64,000 nucleotides of DNA from SIG598 sp045605025 (GCA_045605025.1 JAZUPE010000013.1:1-64000), one strand, 5' to 3'; shown: positions 1-8,874, numbered from the stretch's first letter. Notes: generated by a model from the letters alone, not told the origin. Made by a program: numbers and translations.

Positions 1-74
1 CCGACTTCGGAAACAACCGTGCGGAGAATTTTTTAGTTAAAACTGTAAGTGATTATTGCGGAGAGCGGCTTAGT

Positions 75-1943
75 CTATTTGACTTCTGCAACAGTATCGC
101 ACTTGCCGTTTTCTCCACGTGCGAAAGCGCCTGCCGCGCCAATCATTATCCACATGACCGGCGACTGGATAGGAAGCTGATAACCGAAGAAGGCGTGGGC
201 CATATAACTCACAACAGCCACGCCGAGTACAGGCGCGAATTTATTCTTGTCTGCGTTTCGGAAGCATGCCCACAGCAGGGTGCCGAAGAAGCCCAGAAAA
301 GCGATCAGACCGGCGATGCCGTTATCCAGCAGCACATCAAGGAACTCGTTGTGTGCCTTGTCGAGGTTGCCGTTGGAGTCGGGAAACATTTCTTTGGCTT
401 CCGCCTTGTAGTATTTTGCAAAGAATCTGGGGAAGTTATCAGGACCGATGCCGAACACGGGATTGTGCTTGACCAGAGAGAGTGTGCGCTTCCATGTGAA
501 CAGACGGTTATGACCGAAACTGTCGTCGAAATTGCCTCTCAGCATCTGTCCGAGCTCATGGATGATAGTGTCAGATTTCTCCTTGAGATCTACCGCAGAA
601 AGGGTGTCGGTTGCTCCGGAAAGAGGTCCGGCAGCGGGATCATCCGGCTGCGTGATTATCAGAGAAACAGCAACACCACCGATTACGGCCAGCACCACGA
701 GACAGGACAGCGCTGTGCGCAGACGGGCAGGAGTTGCAAAACGCTTTACACTTTCTTTGCTCCTGATGAACCTGGCAATAACAGCCGCGACACCAAAGAA
801 CGCGGTCAGCAGGCAAAGAACCTTGAAAGTGGTGCCATACTTATCACCACGAAGTGCAGTGTCAATAGTATTGTCGGCCAACACGGTTGCGGCAGCAATG
901 GCAAAGACGTTCAGAGCGCGGCTCAGACGTTCTGCAGAACCACACAGAACAATGGGTGTGACGACAATCGCTGCTGCCAGAGCCACAAATCCGGCGTCGG
1001 TGTTGATGTTGAGTTCAGCGAACAGAATAAGCACAAAGCTGCCCAGCAGGCTGAAGCCGGGTGCAGACGCAATGATGAACTGCTTGAATAACTGCTTGAA
1101 GCTTTTTTCCTTTTTGTCAGGCTTGGTATTGGAACTGGGGAAAAAGAAGATGTTTGGTTTTACGCCGGTGATGTACAGTCCGGCGGCAATGACCAGAGTG
1201 ATGCAGAGAATGTAGGAACCGAGGTTGACGTTTCCTACGGGGCCAAGGAAACGATAGGATGTGCTGTCCCAGAAGGGACCGGCGTAACTGCTGGAGAGAG
1301 TGCCGTCCACCCATTTTCCGTTCTTGAAGGACGAGTACTCGGTTACAGTGTACAGATCCACACCGTAGTAATGGAAAATGCATGGAATGGAAAGAAACGC
1401 ACCTCCCCAGACAAAGAGGAGAGCCTTCCACTGAGCCGGCTTCATAAGGCGGGAAATAATAAAATACGCCGCTATGTAGACCGTCTGATAGATAAAACCG
1501 TTGTCGCGGGGATTAAGTCCGCGGAATGCGGTGGTTCTGTCGTCAGAAAGCAGACAGGATATCAGCATCAGCACCCAGTATGCGATAATGGCGATATCAG
1601 CCGGCAGCGTGGGACTTTCGCTGATGCGCTGCTTCAGCGGCAGATTGCGCCGTATTCCGCTGCCCGGAGTGGAATCCACAGTGTAGAGAAAAGATGAGGT
1701 CATCAGTATGATTATACAGATGAAAATAATTATGCTGGTGACATAGAAGAAATTTGCCTTGGCGGCGGTGATTGCCGTGTACTTTTCCTGATTCATGTAC
1801 AGAGGTAATATCACTGCGGTGATCGCCAGATATAATGTTGCCACGATGTCGGTCAGCCGGGAAAAGAAAAAAGGAGTCTCGTCTGTGACGGTTTTCTTTC
1901 CGGACTGTCTGCCTTTTTTGACCGGGGCACTTTTCTGTGCCAT
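75..1943 (-). CDS. O-antigen ligase family (Wzy/WaaL-like) membrane protein
   Basis: This 622-residue polytopic membrane protein has about a dozen hydrophobic segments between residues 30 and 600. The C-terminal third has the Wzy_C pattern: FTWKRTLSLVKHNPVFGIGPDNF followed by a KAHNEFLDVLLDNGIAGL stretch, whose His-Asn-Glu is typical of O-antigen ligases and polymerases. These proteins join lipid-linked glycans at the outer face of the membrane. In a Gram-positive host it would more likely polymerise or attach a surface polysaccharide. The ATG at 1943 follows an AGGAGGT site. No glycosyltransferase neighbours are visible, so the substrate is unknown. Bases 1-74 hold no gene I can support. Confidence 0.8.
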   Translation of the reverse strand: MAQKSAPVKKGRQSGKKTVTDETPFFFSRLTDIVATLYLAITAVILPLYMNQEKYTAITAAKANFFYVTSIIIFICIIILMTSSFLYTVDSTPGSGIRRNLPLKQRISESPTLPADIAIIAYWVLMLISCLLSDDRTTAFRGLNPRDNGFIYQTVYIAAYFIISRLMKPAQWKALLFVWGGAFLSIPCIFHYYGVDLYTVTEYSSFKNGKWVDGTLSSSYAGPFWDSTSYRFLGPVGNVNLGSYILCITLVIAAGLYITGVKPNIFFFPSSNTKPDKKEKSFKQLFKQFIIASAPGFSLLGSFVLILFAELNINTDAGFVALAAAIVVTPIVLCGSAERLSRALNVFAIAAATVLADNTIDTALRGDKYGTTFKVLCLLTAFFGVAAVIARFIRSKESVKRFATPARLRTALSCLVVLAVIGGVAVSLIITQPDDPAAGPLSGATDTLSAVDLKEKSDTIIHELGQMLRGNFDDSFGHNRLFTWKRTLSLVKHNPVFGIGPDNFPRFFAKYYKAEAKEMFPDSNGNLDKAHNEFLDVLLDNGIAGLIAFLGFFGTLLWACFRNADKNKFAPVLGVAVVSYMAHAFFGYQLPIQSPVMWIMIGAAGAFARGENGKCDTVAEVK

Positions 1944-2028
1944 GGTTCTACCTCCTGTGCAGCTGCGCAGCAGTAAAACGCACTGCTGAAGCTGCGATTA
2001 TTTTTCATCTCTTACGGGATGCCACACA

Positions 2029-2057
2029 ATTATATATGATAACTTCTGAAGAATCAA
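2029..2057 (-). promoter_or_regulatory. Sigma-A type promoter for the O-antigen ligase gene
   Basis: On the minus strand TTGATT (2052-2057) and a perfect TATAAT (2029-2034) are separated by exactly 17 bases. They lie about 85 bases upstream of the ligase start codon. Confidence 0.6.
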
Positions 2058-2077
2058 TCATTATCATCACAAATTCA

Positions 2078-2109
2078 CACGCCGGAGCATCCTTGGGCAC
2101 TCCGGCGTG
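2078..2109 (-). terminator. Hairpin terminator after cotJB
   Basis: Ten-base-pair arms CACGCCGGAG / CTCCGGCGTG enclose a 12-base loop just beyond the cotJB stop codon. The T-tract on the minus strand is weak (GAATTT), so termination may be partial. Confidence 0.55.
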
Positions 2110-2124
2110 CGTTTGTCAGTAATT

Positions 2125-2391
2125 TCAGTGACAGATTCCTTCGTAGAATCCGTAGTTCCAGGGCCACGGATCCTCTGTCCAGCATCCGCCTTCGGTTTTG
2201 CCGGGCACAGCGGTGAGCGGACCGTAGAGCCGCTCATATTCTGCGCGCAGCTTAGCAGCCTGAGCGCTGTATTCAGCCATGGCGTTCATCGCTGCTTCGT
2301 CGCAGGGGTGAGTGTCGAGGAAGAGTCGTGTTTCGTGCGCGGCAAAATCAGCCGCCATCAGACAGCACAGCAGAGAGTGACGGTCAGCCAT
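2125..2391 (-). CDS. cotJB: Spore coat protein CotJB
   Basis: The product is 88 residues from the ATG at 2391, which follows a GGGGG-type ribosome binding site. It has the CotJB signature: FLDTHPCDEAA, then a YERLYGPLTA segment, and a tail with the DPWPW motif. CotJB is a structural protein of the inner spore coat. The gene overlaps the end of cotJA by 8 bases, so translation is probably coupled. A longer reading frame extends upstream to 2502, but that part only shadows cotJA. No cotJC (Mn-catalase-like) follows, since the next gene downstream is the O-antigen ligase. Its presence implies a sporulating host. Confidence 0.85.
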   Translation of the reverse strand: MADRHSLLCCLMAADFAAHETRLFLDTHPCDEAAMNAMAEYSAQAAKLRAEYERLYGPLTAVPGKTEGGCWTEDPWPWNYGFYEGICH

Positions 2392-2626
2392 TGCAGCAAC
2401 CCCCTTTTCCACTGAAGGGTTTGTCAAGAGCAGGGAAGAGGGTACCGCGGGAGAGTGCCTGACCGCAGGAATAGACGCAGTCCCATACCTGCGGCTCAAC
2501 AAAAGCCATCACAGGCAGCGGGGAGCATACGGGTTCGACAGTACGGCAGGCCTGCTGCGGCTGTCTGCGGCAGGTACAGGCGTGCCCTCCGCAGGATCCG
2601 GAGTGGGCGTTGGTCATGTATTTCAT
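2384..2626 (-). CDS. cotJA: Spore coat associated protein CotJA
   Basis: The product is 80 residues with the family core: an AFVEPQVWDCVYS segment followed by ALSRGTLFPALDKPF, where GTxFPxLDKPF is the hallmark of CotJA. The N-terminus is Cys/Gly/His-rich (GSCGGHACTC), longer than the proline-rich N-terminus of Bacillus CotJA. An AAGGAG site lies about 11 bases before the ATG at 2626. CotJA is needed for CotJC assembly into the spore coat in Bacillus. Here it is first in a two-gene cotJA-cotJB unit divergent from ackA. Confidence 0.85.
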   Translation of the reverse strand: MKYMTNAHSGSCGGHACTCRRQPQQACRTVEPVCSPLPVMAFVEPQVWDCVYSCGQALSRGTLFPALDKPFSGKGGCCNG

Positions 2627-2944
2627 ACGCTTCTAAGCTCCTTGTTGGTTGTATTCTGCGCAGCGGTTCCGCGCAGTTGTTTTGCTTCATAATATGCGTA
2701 ATCCTGCCGCAGGTGCATCGGTTACCGGCACAGCTGCCGGATAATTGCGGAATCACTGCTCGATATTTGCGGATAAAGCATTTATTACCCTTGAAAACGG
2801 GCGCGGAAAGTAGTAAAATGTACTCATCATGCGCGGCGACACTCGCCGTCTTTTTTCGGAGGAATAACAACCATGTGCTTTCGCAGAAAAAAGAATGCGG
2901 TAAAACCCGCGTCAAAATCAAATCAAGCAAAGGAATGTGCAGAC

Positions 2945-4159
2945 ATGAAGATTCTTGTCATCAATGCAGGCAGTTCGTCCCTTAAGTATCAGCTCATCGA
3001 CATGACCGACGAGTCGGTTATTGCCAAGGGCAACTGCGAGCGTATAGCAATCGGCGACAGCTTTATCACCCACAAGCTGCCCAACGGCTATTCCAACCAG
3101 AGAAACGTTGAGATCAACAACCATGCCGAGGCTTTCATGCTGGTCAAGGAAGCTCTCACCACCGGCGAGGGTAAGGTTATAGACGATCTGTCAGAGGTTT
3201 CCGCAATCGGTCACCGTGTCGTTCAGGGCGGCGCCATCTTCAAGGAGTCCGTTCTGGTCACCGAAAAGGTTGTCGAGGATATCGACGGACTGAGCACTCT
3301 TGCTCCCCTGCATAACCCTGCTCACGTTCAGGGTATCCGCGCCGCTATCGACGTTTTCGGCGCCGATGTTCCCCAGGTTGTCGTTTTCGATACCTCTTTC
3401 CATTCCACCATGCCCCCCGAGGCATATATGTTCGCCATTCCCTATGAGTATTACGAGAAGCATAAGATCCGCCGCTACGGCGCTCACGGCACCAGTCACC
3501 GCTATGTAACCGGCCGCTGCCTTGAGCTGCTGGGCAAGGCGGAGAATCCTGCCGGCACCAGAATCATCAACTGCCACATCGGCAACGGCTCCTCCCTGAC
3601 CGCTGTCAAGGACGGTAAGGTTATCGACACCAGCATGGGTCTGACCCCGCTGGGCGGTTTCATGATGGGCACCCGTTCCGGTTCTCTGGATCCTTCTGTT
3701 GTAACCTATCTTGCCGAGAAGGAAAACCTCTCTCCTCAGGAGATGTCCAATCTGCTCAACAAGAAGTCCGGTATGCTGGGTATCAGCGGTTTCTCCGATG
3801 ACAGAGATGTCACCGCTGCCGAGCACAACGGCGATGAAAAGGCCATCCTGACCCACAAGATGCTCCGCTACCAGATCAAGAAGTTCATCGGCGCCTATGC
3901 CGCTGCTCTTGACGGTGTTGATGCCATCACCTTCACCGCCGGTCTCGGCGAGAATCAGACCGAGCATCGCCTTGCAATCTGCGAAGGTCTGGGCTATCTG
4001 GGCGTAAAGATCGATGCCGCCAAGAATGCAGCCGCCAAGGGTGTCGAAGCGGAAATCTCCACTCCCGATTCCAAGGTCAGAGTGTACGTCATTCCCACCA
4101 ACGAGGAAATGGTCATCGCCCGCGATACCAAGCGCATTGTTGAAGGGCTCAACAAGTAA
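2945..4159 (+). CDS. ackA: Acetate kinase
   Basis: Acetate kinase makes ATP and acetate from acetyl phosphate, the last step of acetogenic fermentation. From the conserved start (MKILVINAGSSSLKYQL) the protein has 404 residues, the normal length. Visible family motifs are IGHRVVQGG, INCHIGNGSS, GFMMGTRSG and FTAGLGENQTEHR. An in-frame ATG at 2873 has a much better ribosome binding site (GGAGG nine bases upstream) and would add a basic 24-residue leader. The 2945 ATG has only AAAGGA at about ten bases. I chose 2945 because it matches the family N-terminus. No pta gene is adjacent. Confidence 0.93.
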   Translation: MKILVINAGSSSLKYQLIDMTDESVIAKGNCERIAIGDSFITHKLPNGYSNQRNVEINNHAEAFMLVKEALTTGEGKVIDDLSEVSAIGHRVVQGGAIFKESVLVTEKVVEDIDGLSTLAPLHNPAHVQGIRAAIDVFGADVPQVVVFDTSFHSTMPPEAYMFAIPYEYYEKHKIRRYGAHGTSHRYVTGRCLELLGKAENPAGTRIINCHIGNGSSLTAVKDGKVIDTSMGLTPLGGFMMGTRSGSLDPSVVTYLAEKENLSPQEMSNLLNKKSGMLGISGFSDDRDVTAAEHNGDEKAILTHKMLRYQIKKFIGAYAAALDGVDAITFTAGLGENQTEHRLAICEGLGYLGVKIDAAKNAAAKGVEAEISTPDSKVRVYVIPTNEEMVIARDTKRIVEGLNK

Positions 4160-4174
4160 CTAAGACACAATTCT

Positions 4175-4224
4175 GCCGCACCGGTGTTTCCGTATATCGA
4201 AAATCATCGGTGCGGCTTTGTTTT
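4175..4224 (+). terminator. Rho-independent terminator after ackA
   Basis: The stem GCCGCACCG / CGGTGCGGC is followed by TTTGTTTT, directly after the ackA stop codon. Confidence 0.85.
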
Positions 4225-4271
4225 ATCTGCAGCGATGCTGTGCGGCATCGGCTGCTGTTACGAGGTGACAA

Positions 4272-5225
4272 ATGAACTATCTCGGAATCGATATCGGCGG
4301 CAGCAATATTGCCGCGGCAATTGTGGACAGCAACCACAGTTTTACCGGACGAGCCAAGATCAAGGTGCGCAAGGGGATAAGCGCGGCTGAATTCTGCGAC
4401 GATATAGCATCTGTCGCCCTTGCTGCGGCAAAGGATGCCGGTGTGAATATGAGCGATGTGGCGTACTGCGGTATCGGCTGTCCCGGGGTCATCAGCTCCG
4501 GTTCAGGTGTGCTGGAATACGCCGGCAATCTGGGCTACAGCAATCTGCCGCTTGGCGACGAGATAAGCAGGCGGCTGGGAGTGACGACATTCGTGGACAA
4601 CGACGCCAACTGTGCTGCGCTCGGCGAGGTGTATGCAGGTGCGGCAAAGGGTGCGGAAAGCGCTCTGGTCGTTACGGTAGGCACCGGTATCGGCGGAGGA
4701 ATCGTCATCGGCGGCAGGATATATTCCGGAATCAACGGCATTGCAGGAGAAATCGGGCACATGACCCTGTTCCCAGGAGGAGAAGACTGCCCGTGCGGAC
4801 GCAAGGGGTGCTGGGAGGTTTATGCTTCCGCGAATGCGCTCAAGCGTCAGACACGTGAAGCGATGCGGGCAAACCCTGATTCGCTCATGTGGAAATATGC
4901 CCCGGATCTCGAAAAAGTCAGCGGCAAAACCGCATTTCAGGCACAGCGTGATGGTGACGCTGCTGCTGTGCGTGTGGTGGAAACATACATATACAATCTT
5001 GCGGAAGGTCTTATCAACTGCATCAATATGCTTCAGCCGGAGGTGGTGTGCATCGGCGGCGGAGTGAGCAACGAGGGTGAGGCCCTGCTGGTTCCGCTCA
5101 GAGAACAGGTGCTCAGATACCGTCTCGGTGGAGATAATGTACGGCAGCCACGCATCGAATCCGCGCAGCTTTCAGGCGAGGCTGGACTGATCGGTGCCGC
5201 CATGCTTGGTCTGAGCAGAAAATAA
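4272..5225 (+). CDS. ROK family sugar kinase (glucokinase-like)
   Basis: This 317-residue protein begins with the ATP-binding phosphate-1 loop LGIDIGGSNIAAAIVD. It carries the second loop VTVGTGIGGGIVIGG, the ROK signature region ending GEIGHM, and the zinc-binding CPCGRKGCWE cluster. ROK kinases phosphorylate glucose, N-acetylglucosamine or N-acetylmannosamine; the lack of an N-terminal helix-turn-helix argues for an enzyme rather than a repressor. A GAGGTGA site precedes the ATG. Glucokinase is the default guess, but the sugar cannot be fixed from the sequence. Confidence 0.88.
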   Translation: MNYLGIDIGGSNIAAAIVDSNHSFTGRAKIKVRKGISAAEFCDDIASVALAAAKDAGVNMSDVAYCGIGCPGVISSGSGVLEYAGNLGYSNLPLGDEISRRLGVTTFVDNDANCAALGEVYAGAAKGAESALVVTVGTGIGGGIVIGGRIYSGINGIAGEIGHMTLFPGGEDCPCGRKGCWEVYASANALKRQTREAMRANPDSLMWKYAPDLEKVSGKTAFQAQRDGDAAAVRVVETYIYNLAEGLINCINMLQPEVVCIGGGVSNEGEALLVPLREQVLRYRLGGDNVRQPRIESAQLSGEAGLIGAAMLGLSRK

Positions 5226-5234
5226 AACACAGCA

Positions 5235-5270
5235 AAAAAAGGCTTCCGGCAATCACGCCGGAAGCCTTTT
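5235..5270. terminator. Bidirectional terminator between the ROK kinase and acpP genes
   Basis: Stem AAGGCTTCCGGC / GCCGGAAGCCTT has a 6-base loop, with an A-run on the left and TT on the right. It can end both convergent genes. Confidence 0.9.
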
Positions 5271-5284
5271 CGATACACAAATAA

Positions 5285-5512
5285 TTATTTATTCTCCTCG
5301 ACGAACTGAACCAGAGCGCCGACGGTCTTGATGTTCTCAACTTCGTGATCGGGAACCTCGAACTCGAACTCGTCCTCAAGAGACATGATCAGATCAACAA
5401 CGTCCAGAGAATCAGCGCCCAGATCGTCCTGGATGTTGGTTTCGGTAGTGATGGAATCTTCCTCGACATCAAACTGATCGGCAAGAATCTTCTTAATCTT
5501 CTCAAATACCAT
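5285..5512 (-). CDS. acpP: Acyl carrier protein
   Basis: The 75-residue acidic protein is of typical ACP length. Helix II starts with the GADSLD motif; Ser35 would carry the phosphopantetheine arm that holds growing fatty acids. An AGGAGGT site lies seven bases before the ATG. The gene stands alone, without fab neighbours, under its own strong promoter. This is one of the safest calls in the window. Confidence 0.97.
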   Translation of the reverse strand: MVFEKIKKILADQFDVEEDSITTETNIQDDLGADSLDVVDLIMSLEDEFEFEVPDHEVENIKTVGALVQFVEENK

Positions 5513-5589
5513 AATAATGACCTCCTGAAATAAATAGTTACGCCGGCAAACAGGACTGCCATCCGGCCGGTCGGTTTGTTCAATGAAAT

Positions 5590-5616
5590 ATTATAGGGAT
5601 TTTTCTGCTTTGTCAA
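5590..5616 (-). promoter_or_regulatory. acpP promoter
   Basis: On the minus strand TTGACA and TATAAT are spaced 15 bases apart; using the overlapping TAATAT gives 17. The mRNA leader before acpP would be about 70 bases. I see no clear FapR-type operator. Confidence 0.65.
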
Positions 5617-5772
5617 TACTAAATCGAAAATATCGGAATTAAATTTGTTTCCGGTATTGATTGACGGTAAAGTTAATATGTTCACGACAGTACAAGTTGT
5701 AAACTTTCTGTGACTGCAGCAGGTTTATCGGAGTTTTTTGCCGAAAAAGCACAAAAACTCTTTCGGCCGAGA

Positions 5773-5801
5773 TTGACGCGGCGGCAGAATTGCAATATAA
5801 T
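5773..5801 (+). promoter_or_regulatory. Promoter for the histidine-kinase-like gene
   Basis: TTGACG, 17 bases, TATAAT, ending 46 bases before the GTG start at 5848. The 335-base gap between acpP and this gene otherwise contains only the divergent acpP promoter. Confidence 0.7.
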
Positions 5802-5847
5802 AAATATCTGTAACTGAGAAAATATGTTGAAAGGTGTGACCTGAAAA

Positions 5848-7446
5848 GTGAACACATCACCGAACAAAAAGCCGCTGCTTTATATTGGACTCATTCTGTT
5901 TCTTGTGATAGCAGTTGCTGGTTTTATCGTTGACATTATTGTAAGCACTGAGCCGGAGGGAATTCTCGCAATCATCGCCGTTGTGGTAGCGTTCCTTATT
6001 CTTGCGGTTTTTCTTGTGATCGATACCATTGCCCGCAAGCGAGCAATGGCGCAGGAAGATGAGGATGGCTTTGGCGGAGGGCCTTCCGGTGACGGTTTGT
6101 TCCTTCGTCATACTGAGGACACCGGAGAGGAACAGGATTATATCTGGAAACCAAATAATACCCCTCGTTCGGGGTTCGCAGGATTTGCACGCAGAGGATT
6201 TGAAAGTGTAAGTGATCAGACAGATGATCCCTTCGCTGAACAGCTTGAGGACACCGGTGTGAATATGCCTGCTGATCAAAACGAAGACGATTTTGAAACA
6301 GATGCGTTCCAGTCGGATTTTGATGACATTGCCGACATTGAGGATGTTTCTGACGATGATGTTTATAGCTTCACAGATGAGGAACTGACAGATGAAGCTC
6401 AGCCCGAGCCGGAGACGGCCGAATATGTGCCTGAACAGTCCGAGCAGCTTCCGGAAAATCCTCAGGAAAATGATCCTTTCAAGCCGGTTCTTAAACTTGA
6501 AGGTGCTCAGCCGGAAGATGTTTCCGAAGAGCCCGAAGCAATCGAGCAGGAAGCACAGCCTGCCGCAGAGGAGATTGCAGAACCAGCTGTCGAAGAAGCC
6601 GCTCAGCCTGAGGTTGAAGCGCAGCCGGTATCGGTTCAGCCGGAGCCTGAAGTCAAGGCGCAGCCCGTTCCCGTGCAGCCTACTGCTGCCGAGCGCCGCG
6701 CTGCCGCGGCAATTCCCGCCGTAGCCGTCACGGCTGCCGTTACAGGCGGTCAGACCATCGAATCATTCTACGACGAAATGAGTGACGAAGACATTCTCTA
6801 CCGTGACTGCGTGGAAGTATGGGCTGCCGATGCAAAGCCTGCCGCTCTCCGTCTGATAAAGTATGTCGAAGGCATCGAGGATAAGCAGACCGCCGCCCTC
6901 ATCGGACGCGAGGTTGAGTACGTCAATGCTATGATCGACCGCATCAACTGCTTCACCCAGCTTGAGTACATAGATGAATTGCTGGAGTACAGAGAGCACA
7001 ATTACTCCACGCTGGTCAAGGACACCCTCAAGCGTTTCAGCCCCTTCTTTATGGAGAAACGTCTGGGCCTGCTCTGGAAGGGTCTTGATATTGACGTCAT
7101 GACCGACCGCCGCTGGTTCATTTTCGCCCTCACTCAGGTAATCTTCAATGCAGTGGAGTTCACCCCCAACGGCGGCAAGATTGCCATCTCCGCAAAGAAG
7201 CACGATGACTTTATCGACCTTACTGTCGAGGACAGCGGCAAGGGTATCTCGCCCGAGGAACTGCCCTTCGTGTTCATGGCTGGTTACATGGGCGACGACG
7301 CTCCCAACGAGAGCGGCCGCCGTACCGGTATGGGTCTGTTCATCGCTCAGAGCGTCATGCGCAAGATGGGCGGCGATATGCTGGCTGAATCTACTCCCGG
7401 CAAGGGCACCCGCATCACCATGCGCATGCCCATCATTGAGCCGTAA
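5848..7446 (+). CDS. Membrane protein with C-terminal histidine-kinase ATPase domain
   Basis: The 532-residue protein starts at GTG. Two transmembrane helices (about residues 9-32 and 36-60) are followed by a long acidic, Glu/Pro/Gln-rich linker (about 65-300). The C-terminus is a HATPase_c domain with the N-box at about 433 (NAVEFTPNGG), the G1 box DSGKGIS and the G2 box TGMGLFIA. The region before the ATPase (about 310-420) is helical, but I see no convincing H-box with a phosphorylatable His in the usual context. No response regulator is adjacent. It may be an orphan sensor kinase or a non-canonical ATPase regulator; signal and partner are unknown. Confidence 0.75.
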   Translation: MNTSPNKKPLLYIGLILFLVIAVAGFIVDIIVSTEPEGILAIIAVVVAFLILAVFLVIDTIARKRAMAQEDEDGFGGGPSGDGLFLRHTEDTGEEQDYIWKPNNTPRSGFAGFARRGFESVSDQTDDPFAEQLEDTGVNMPADQNEDDFETDAFQSDFDDIADIEDVSDDDVYSFTDEELTDEAQPEPETAEYVPEQSEQLPENPQENDPFKPVLKLEGAQPEDVSEEPEAIEQEAQPAAEEIAEPAVEEAAQPEVEAQPVSVQPEPEVKAQPVPVQPTAAERRAAAAIPAVAVTAAVTGGQTIESFYDEMSDEDILYRDCVEVWAADAKPAALRLIKYVEGIEDKQTAALIGREVEYVNAMIDRINCFTQLEYIDELLEYREHNYSTLVKDTLKRFSPFFMEKRLGLLWKGLDIDVMTDRRWFIFALTQVIFNAVEFTPNGGKIAISAKKHDDFIDLTVEDSGKGISPEELPFVFMAGYMGDDAPNESGRRTGMGLFIAQSVMRKMGGDMLAESTPGKGTRITMRMPIIEP

Positions 7447-7459
7447 TCCAAAATGTTGC

Positions 7460-7495
7460 AAGCGGGGCAGGAATTCCTGCACCGCTTTTGATTTT
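7460..7495 (+). terminator. Terminator after the kinase-like gene
   Basis: An interrupted stem AAGCGG-GCAGG / CCTGC-CCGCTT is followed by TTTTGATTTT. Confidence 0.75.
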
Positions 7496-7575
7496 GCCAA
7501 CAATGGAAATCTTTTTCCGTAAGTCATGTGCTAAAATGACCGTGCAGTCTGCAAAAGAACAAAGGAGGAGATTCT

Positions 7576-8874
7576 TTGGAGCACCGCAGTATCATTCAGG
7601 CGGGCATAGACTATATCGAAAGCAACCTGAAAACGGAGATTACGGCTGCTGAACTTGCTGAGCGTGCGGGATTCTCTCTGTACCACTATTACAAGCTGTT
7701 CCAGCGCGAAACAGGCATGCCGGTCATGCAGTTCATTCTCCGCCGCCGGCTGCTTCATGCCATTGTTGCCATCAGCAGCGGCAGAACCAAAACCGATGCA
7801 GCACTGGAATACGGATTTGACACCTACGCCGGGTTCTACAAAGCGTTCCTAAGGGAATTCAGCTGCACGCCTGCGGAATATATCCGTTCGGGACGCGTCC
7901 GCCAGCCCTGTCGCATCGACCTTGAAAAGGAGGAGCACATGATAATAACACGCAAAAAATGCCAGGAGATCCTCAGACACTGGAACCTTGAGCATGAAGA
8001 AATAACCGATATCTACTACGATAACGGAAACCGCAGCGAGAATTCGTTTTACGTCGGAGATGATTACGTCCTCAAGCTGACCGCCGGATGCGACGGAATA
8101 GAACGGCATATCGCTTTGCTTTCGGAGATTGAGAATACCGGACTGAACGTAGGTTTTGTTGTTGAAACGGCGCAGGGGAATGACTTTGTCCGTGACGGGG
8201 ATGTATGCTTCTATCTGACCCGTCGGGTGAAGGGAAGGAGTGCCGCAGCTGCGGATTTCTACGGAGCGGATGGTATCGCGAAAGCCCGTTTTGCCGGTGA
8301 AATAATCGGTCAGTTGCATCTGGTGCTGAGCAGGATAAACGCGGAGGCAAATGAGGCTGACCTGTATGGTACGGTTTCCGGATGGGCACTGCCCGAGGCA
8401 AGGAAGCACCTTGCAGTCGGAGACGATTTCTGGGAGAAATATCTTAATGCGCTTGGCGCACTGCATGAAAAGCTGTCCCGCCAGATTATCCATCGTGATC
8501 CGAATCCTGCCAACATTATCGCCTCGGAGGGAGAGTGGGGAGTTATCGATTTCGAAATGTCCGAGCGCAATGTTCGTGTCTACGACCCTTGCTATGCGGC
8601 AACGGCCGTCCTTTCCGAAAGTTTTGACGGAGCCGGCGAAGATGTCAGACTTCACTGGCTGGAAATTTACCGGGCAATTATCCTTGGCTATGATAGCGTT
8701 GCGCACCTCACCGACGAGGAATGGGAGGCACTGCCGTACATCGTGCTTTCAAATCAGCTTGTGTGCGTGGCTTACTTCTCGGGACAGGAGAAATTCCGGA
8801 AGCTGTTCGAAATCAACAAGCGTATGACGGAATGGCTGGTAAGCGTTTTTGGACGTCTCCGGTTTGACGACTGA
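7576..8874 (+). CDS. AraC-type HTH fused to an aminoglycoside-phosphotransferase-like kinase
   Basis: The 432-residue product starts at TTG, seven bases after AAAGGAGG. Residues 5-105 are an AraC/XylS double helix-turn-helix (AAELAERAGFSLYHYYKLF, later YGFDTYAGFYKAF with TPAEYIR). Residues 122-432 are an APH/choline-kinase fold with the catalytic loop IIHRDPNPANII and the metal site VIDFEMS. The HTH half could respond to the same ligand the kinase half phosphorylates. Inside the gene a second strong ribosome binding site (AAAAGGAGG) precedes an in-frame ATG at 7939, exactly at the start of the kinase half, so a free kinase may also be made. The substrate is unknown; homoserine, choline or an antibiotic are possible. 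Confidence 0.8.
   Translation: MEHRSIIQAGIDYIESNLKTEITAAELAERAGFSLYHYYKLFQRETGMPVMQFILRRRLLHAIVAISSGRTKTDAALEYGFDTYAGFYKAFLREFSCTPAEYIRSGRVRQPCRIDLEKEEHMIITRKKCQEILRHWNLEHEEITDIYYDNGNRSENSFYVGDDYVLKLTAGCDGIERHIALLSEIENTGLNVGFVVETAQGNDFVRDGDVCFYLTRRVKGRSAAAADFYGADGIAKARFAGEIIGQLHLVLSRINAEANEADLYGTVSGWALPEARKHLAVGDDFWEKYLNALGALHEKLSRQIIHRDPNPANIIASEGEWGVIDFEMSERNVRVYDPCYAATAVLSESFDGAGEDVRLHWLEIYRAIILGYDSVAHLTDEEWEALPYIVLSNQLVCVAYFSGQEKFRKLFEINKRMTEWLVSVFGRLRFDD

Noticed and set aside
195..1091. 298-codon plus-strand frame
   Set aside because: Antisense to the O-antigen ligase, without start signal or membrane pattern.
2455..2985. 176-codon plus-strand frame over cotJA and the ackA leader
   Set aside because: It overlaps cotJA antisense and has no supporting signals.
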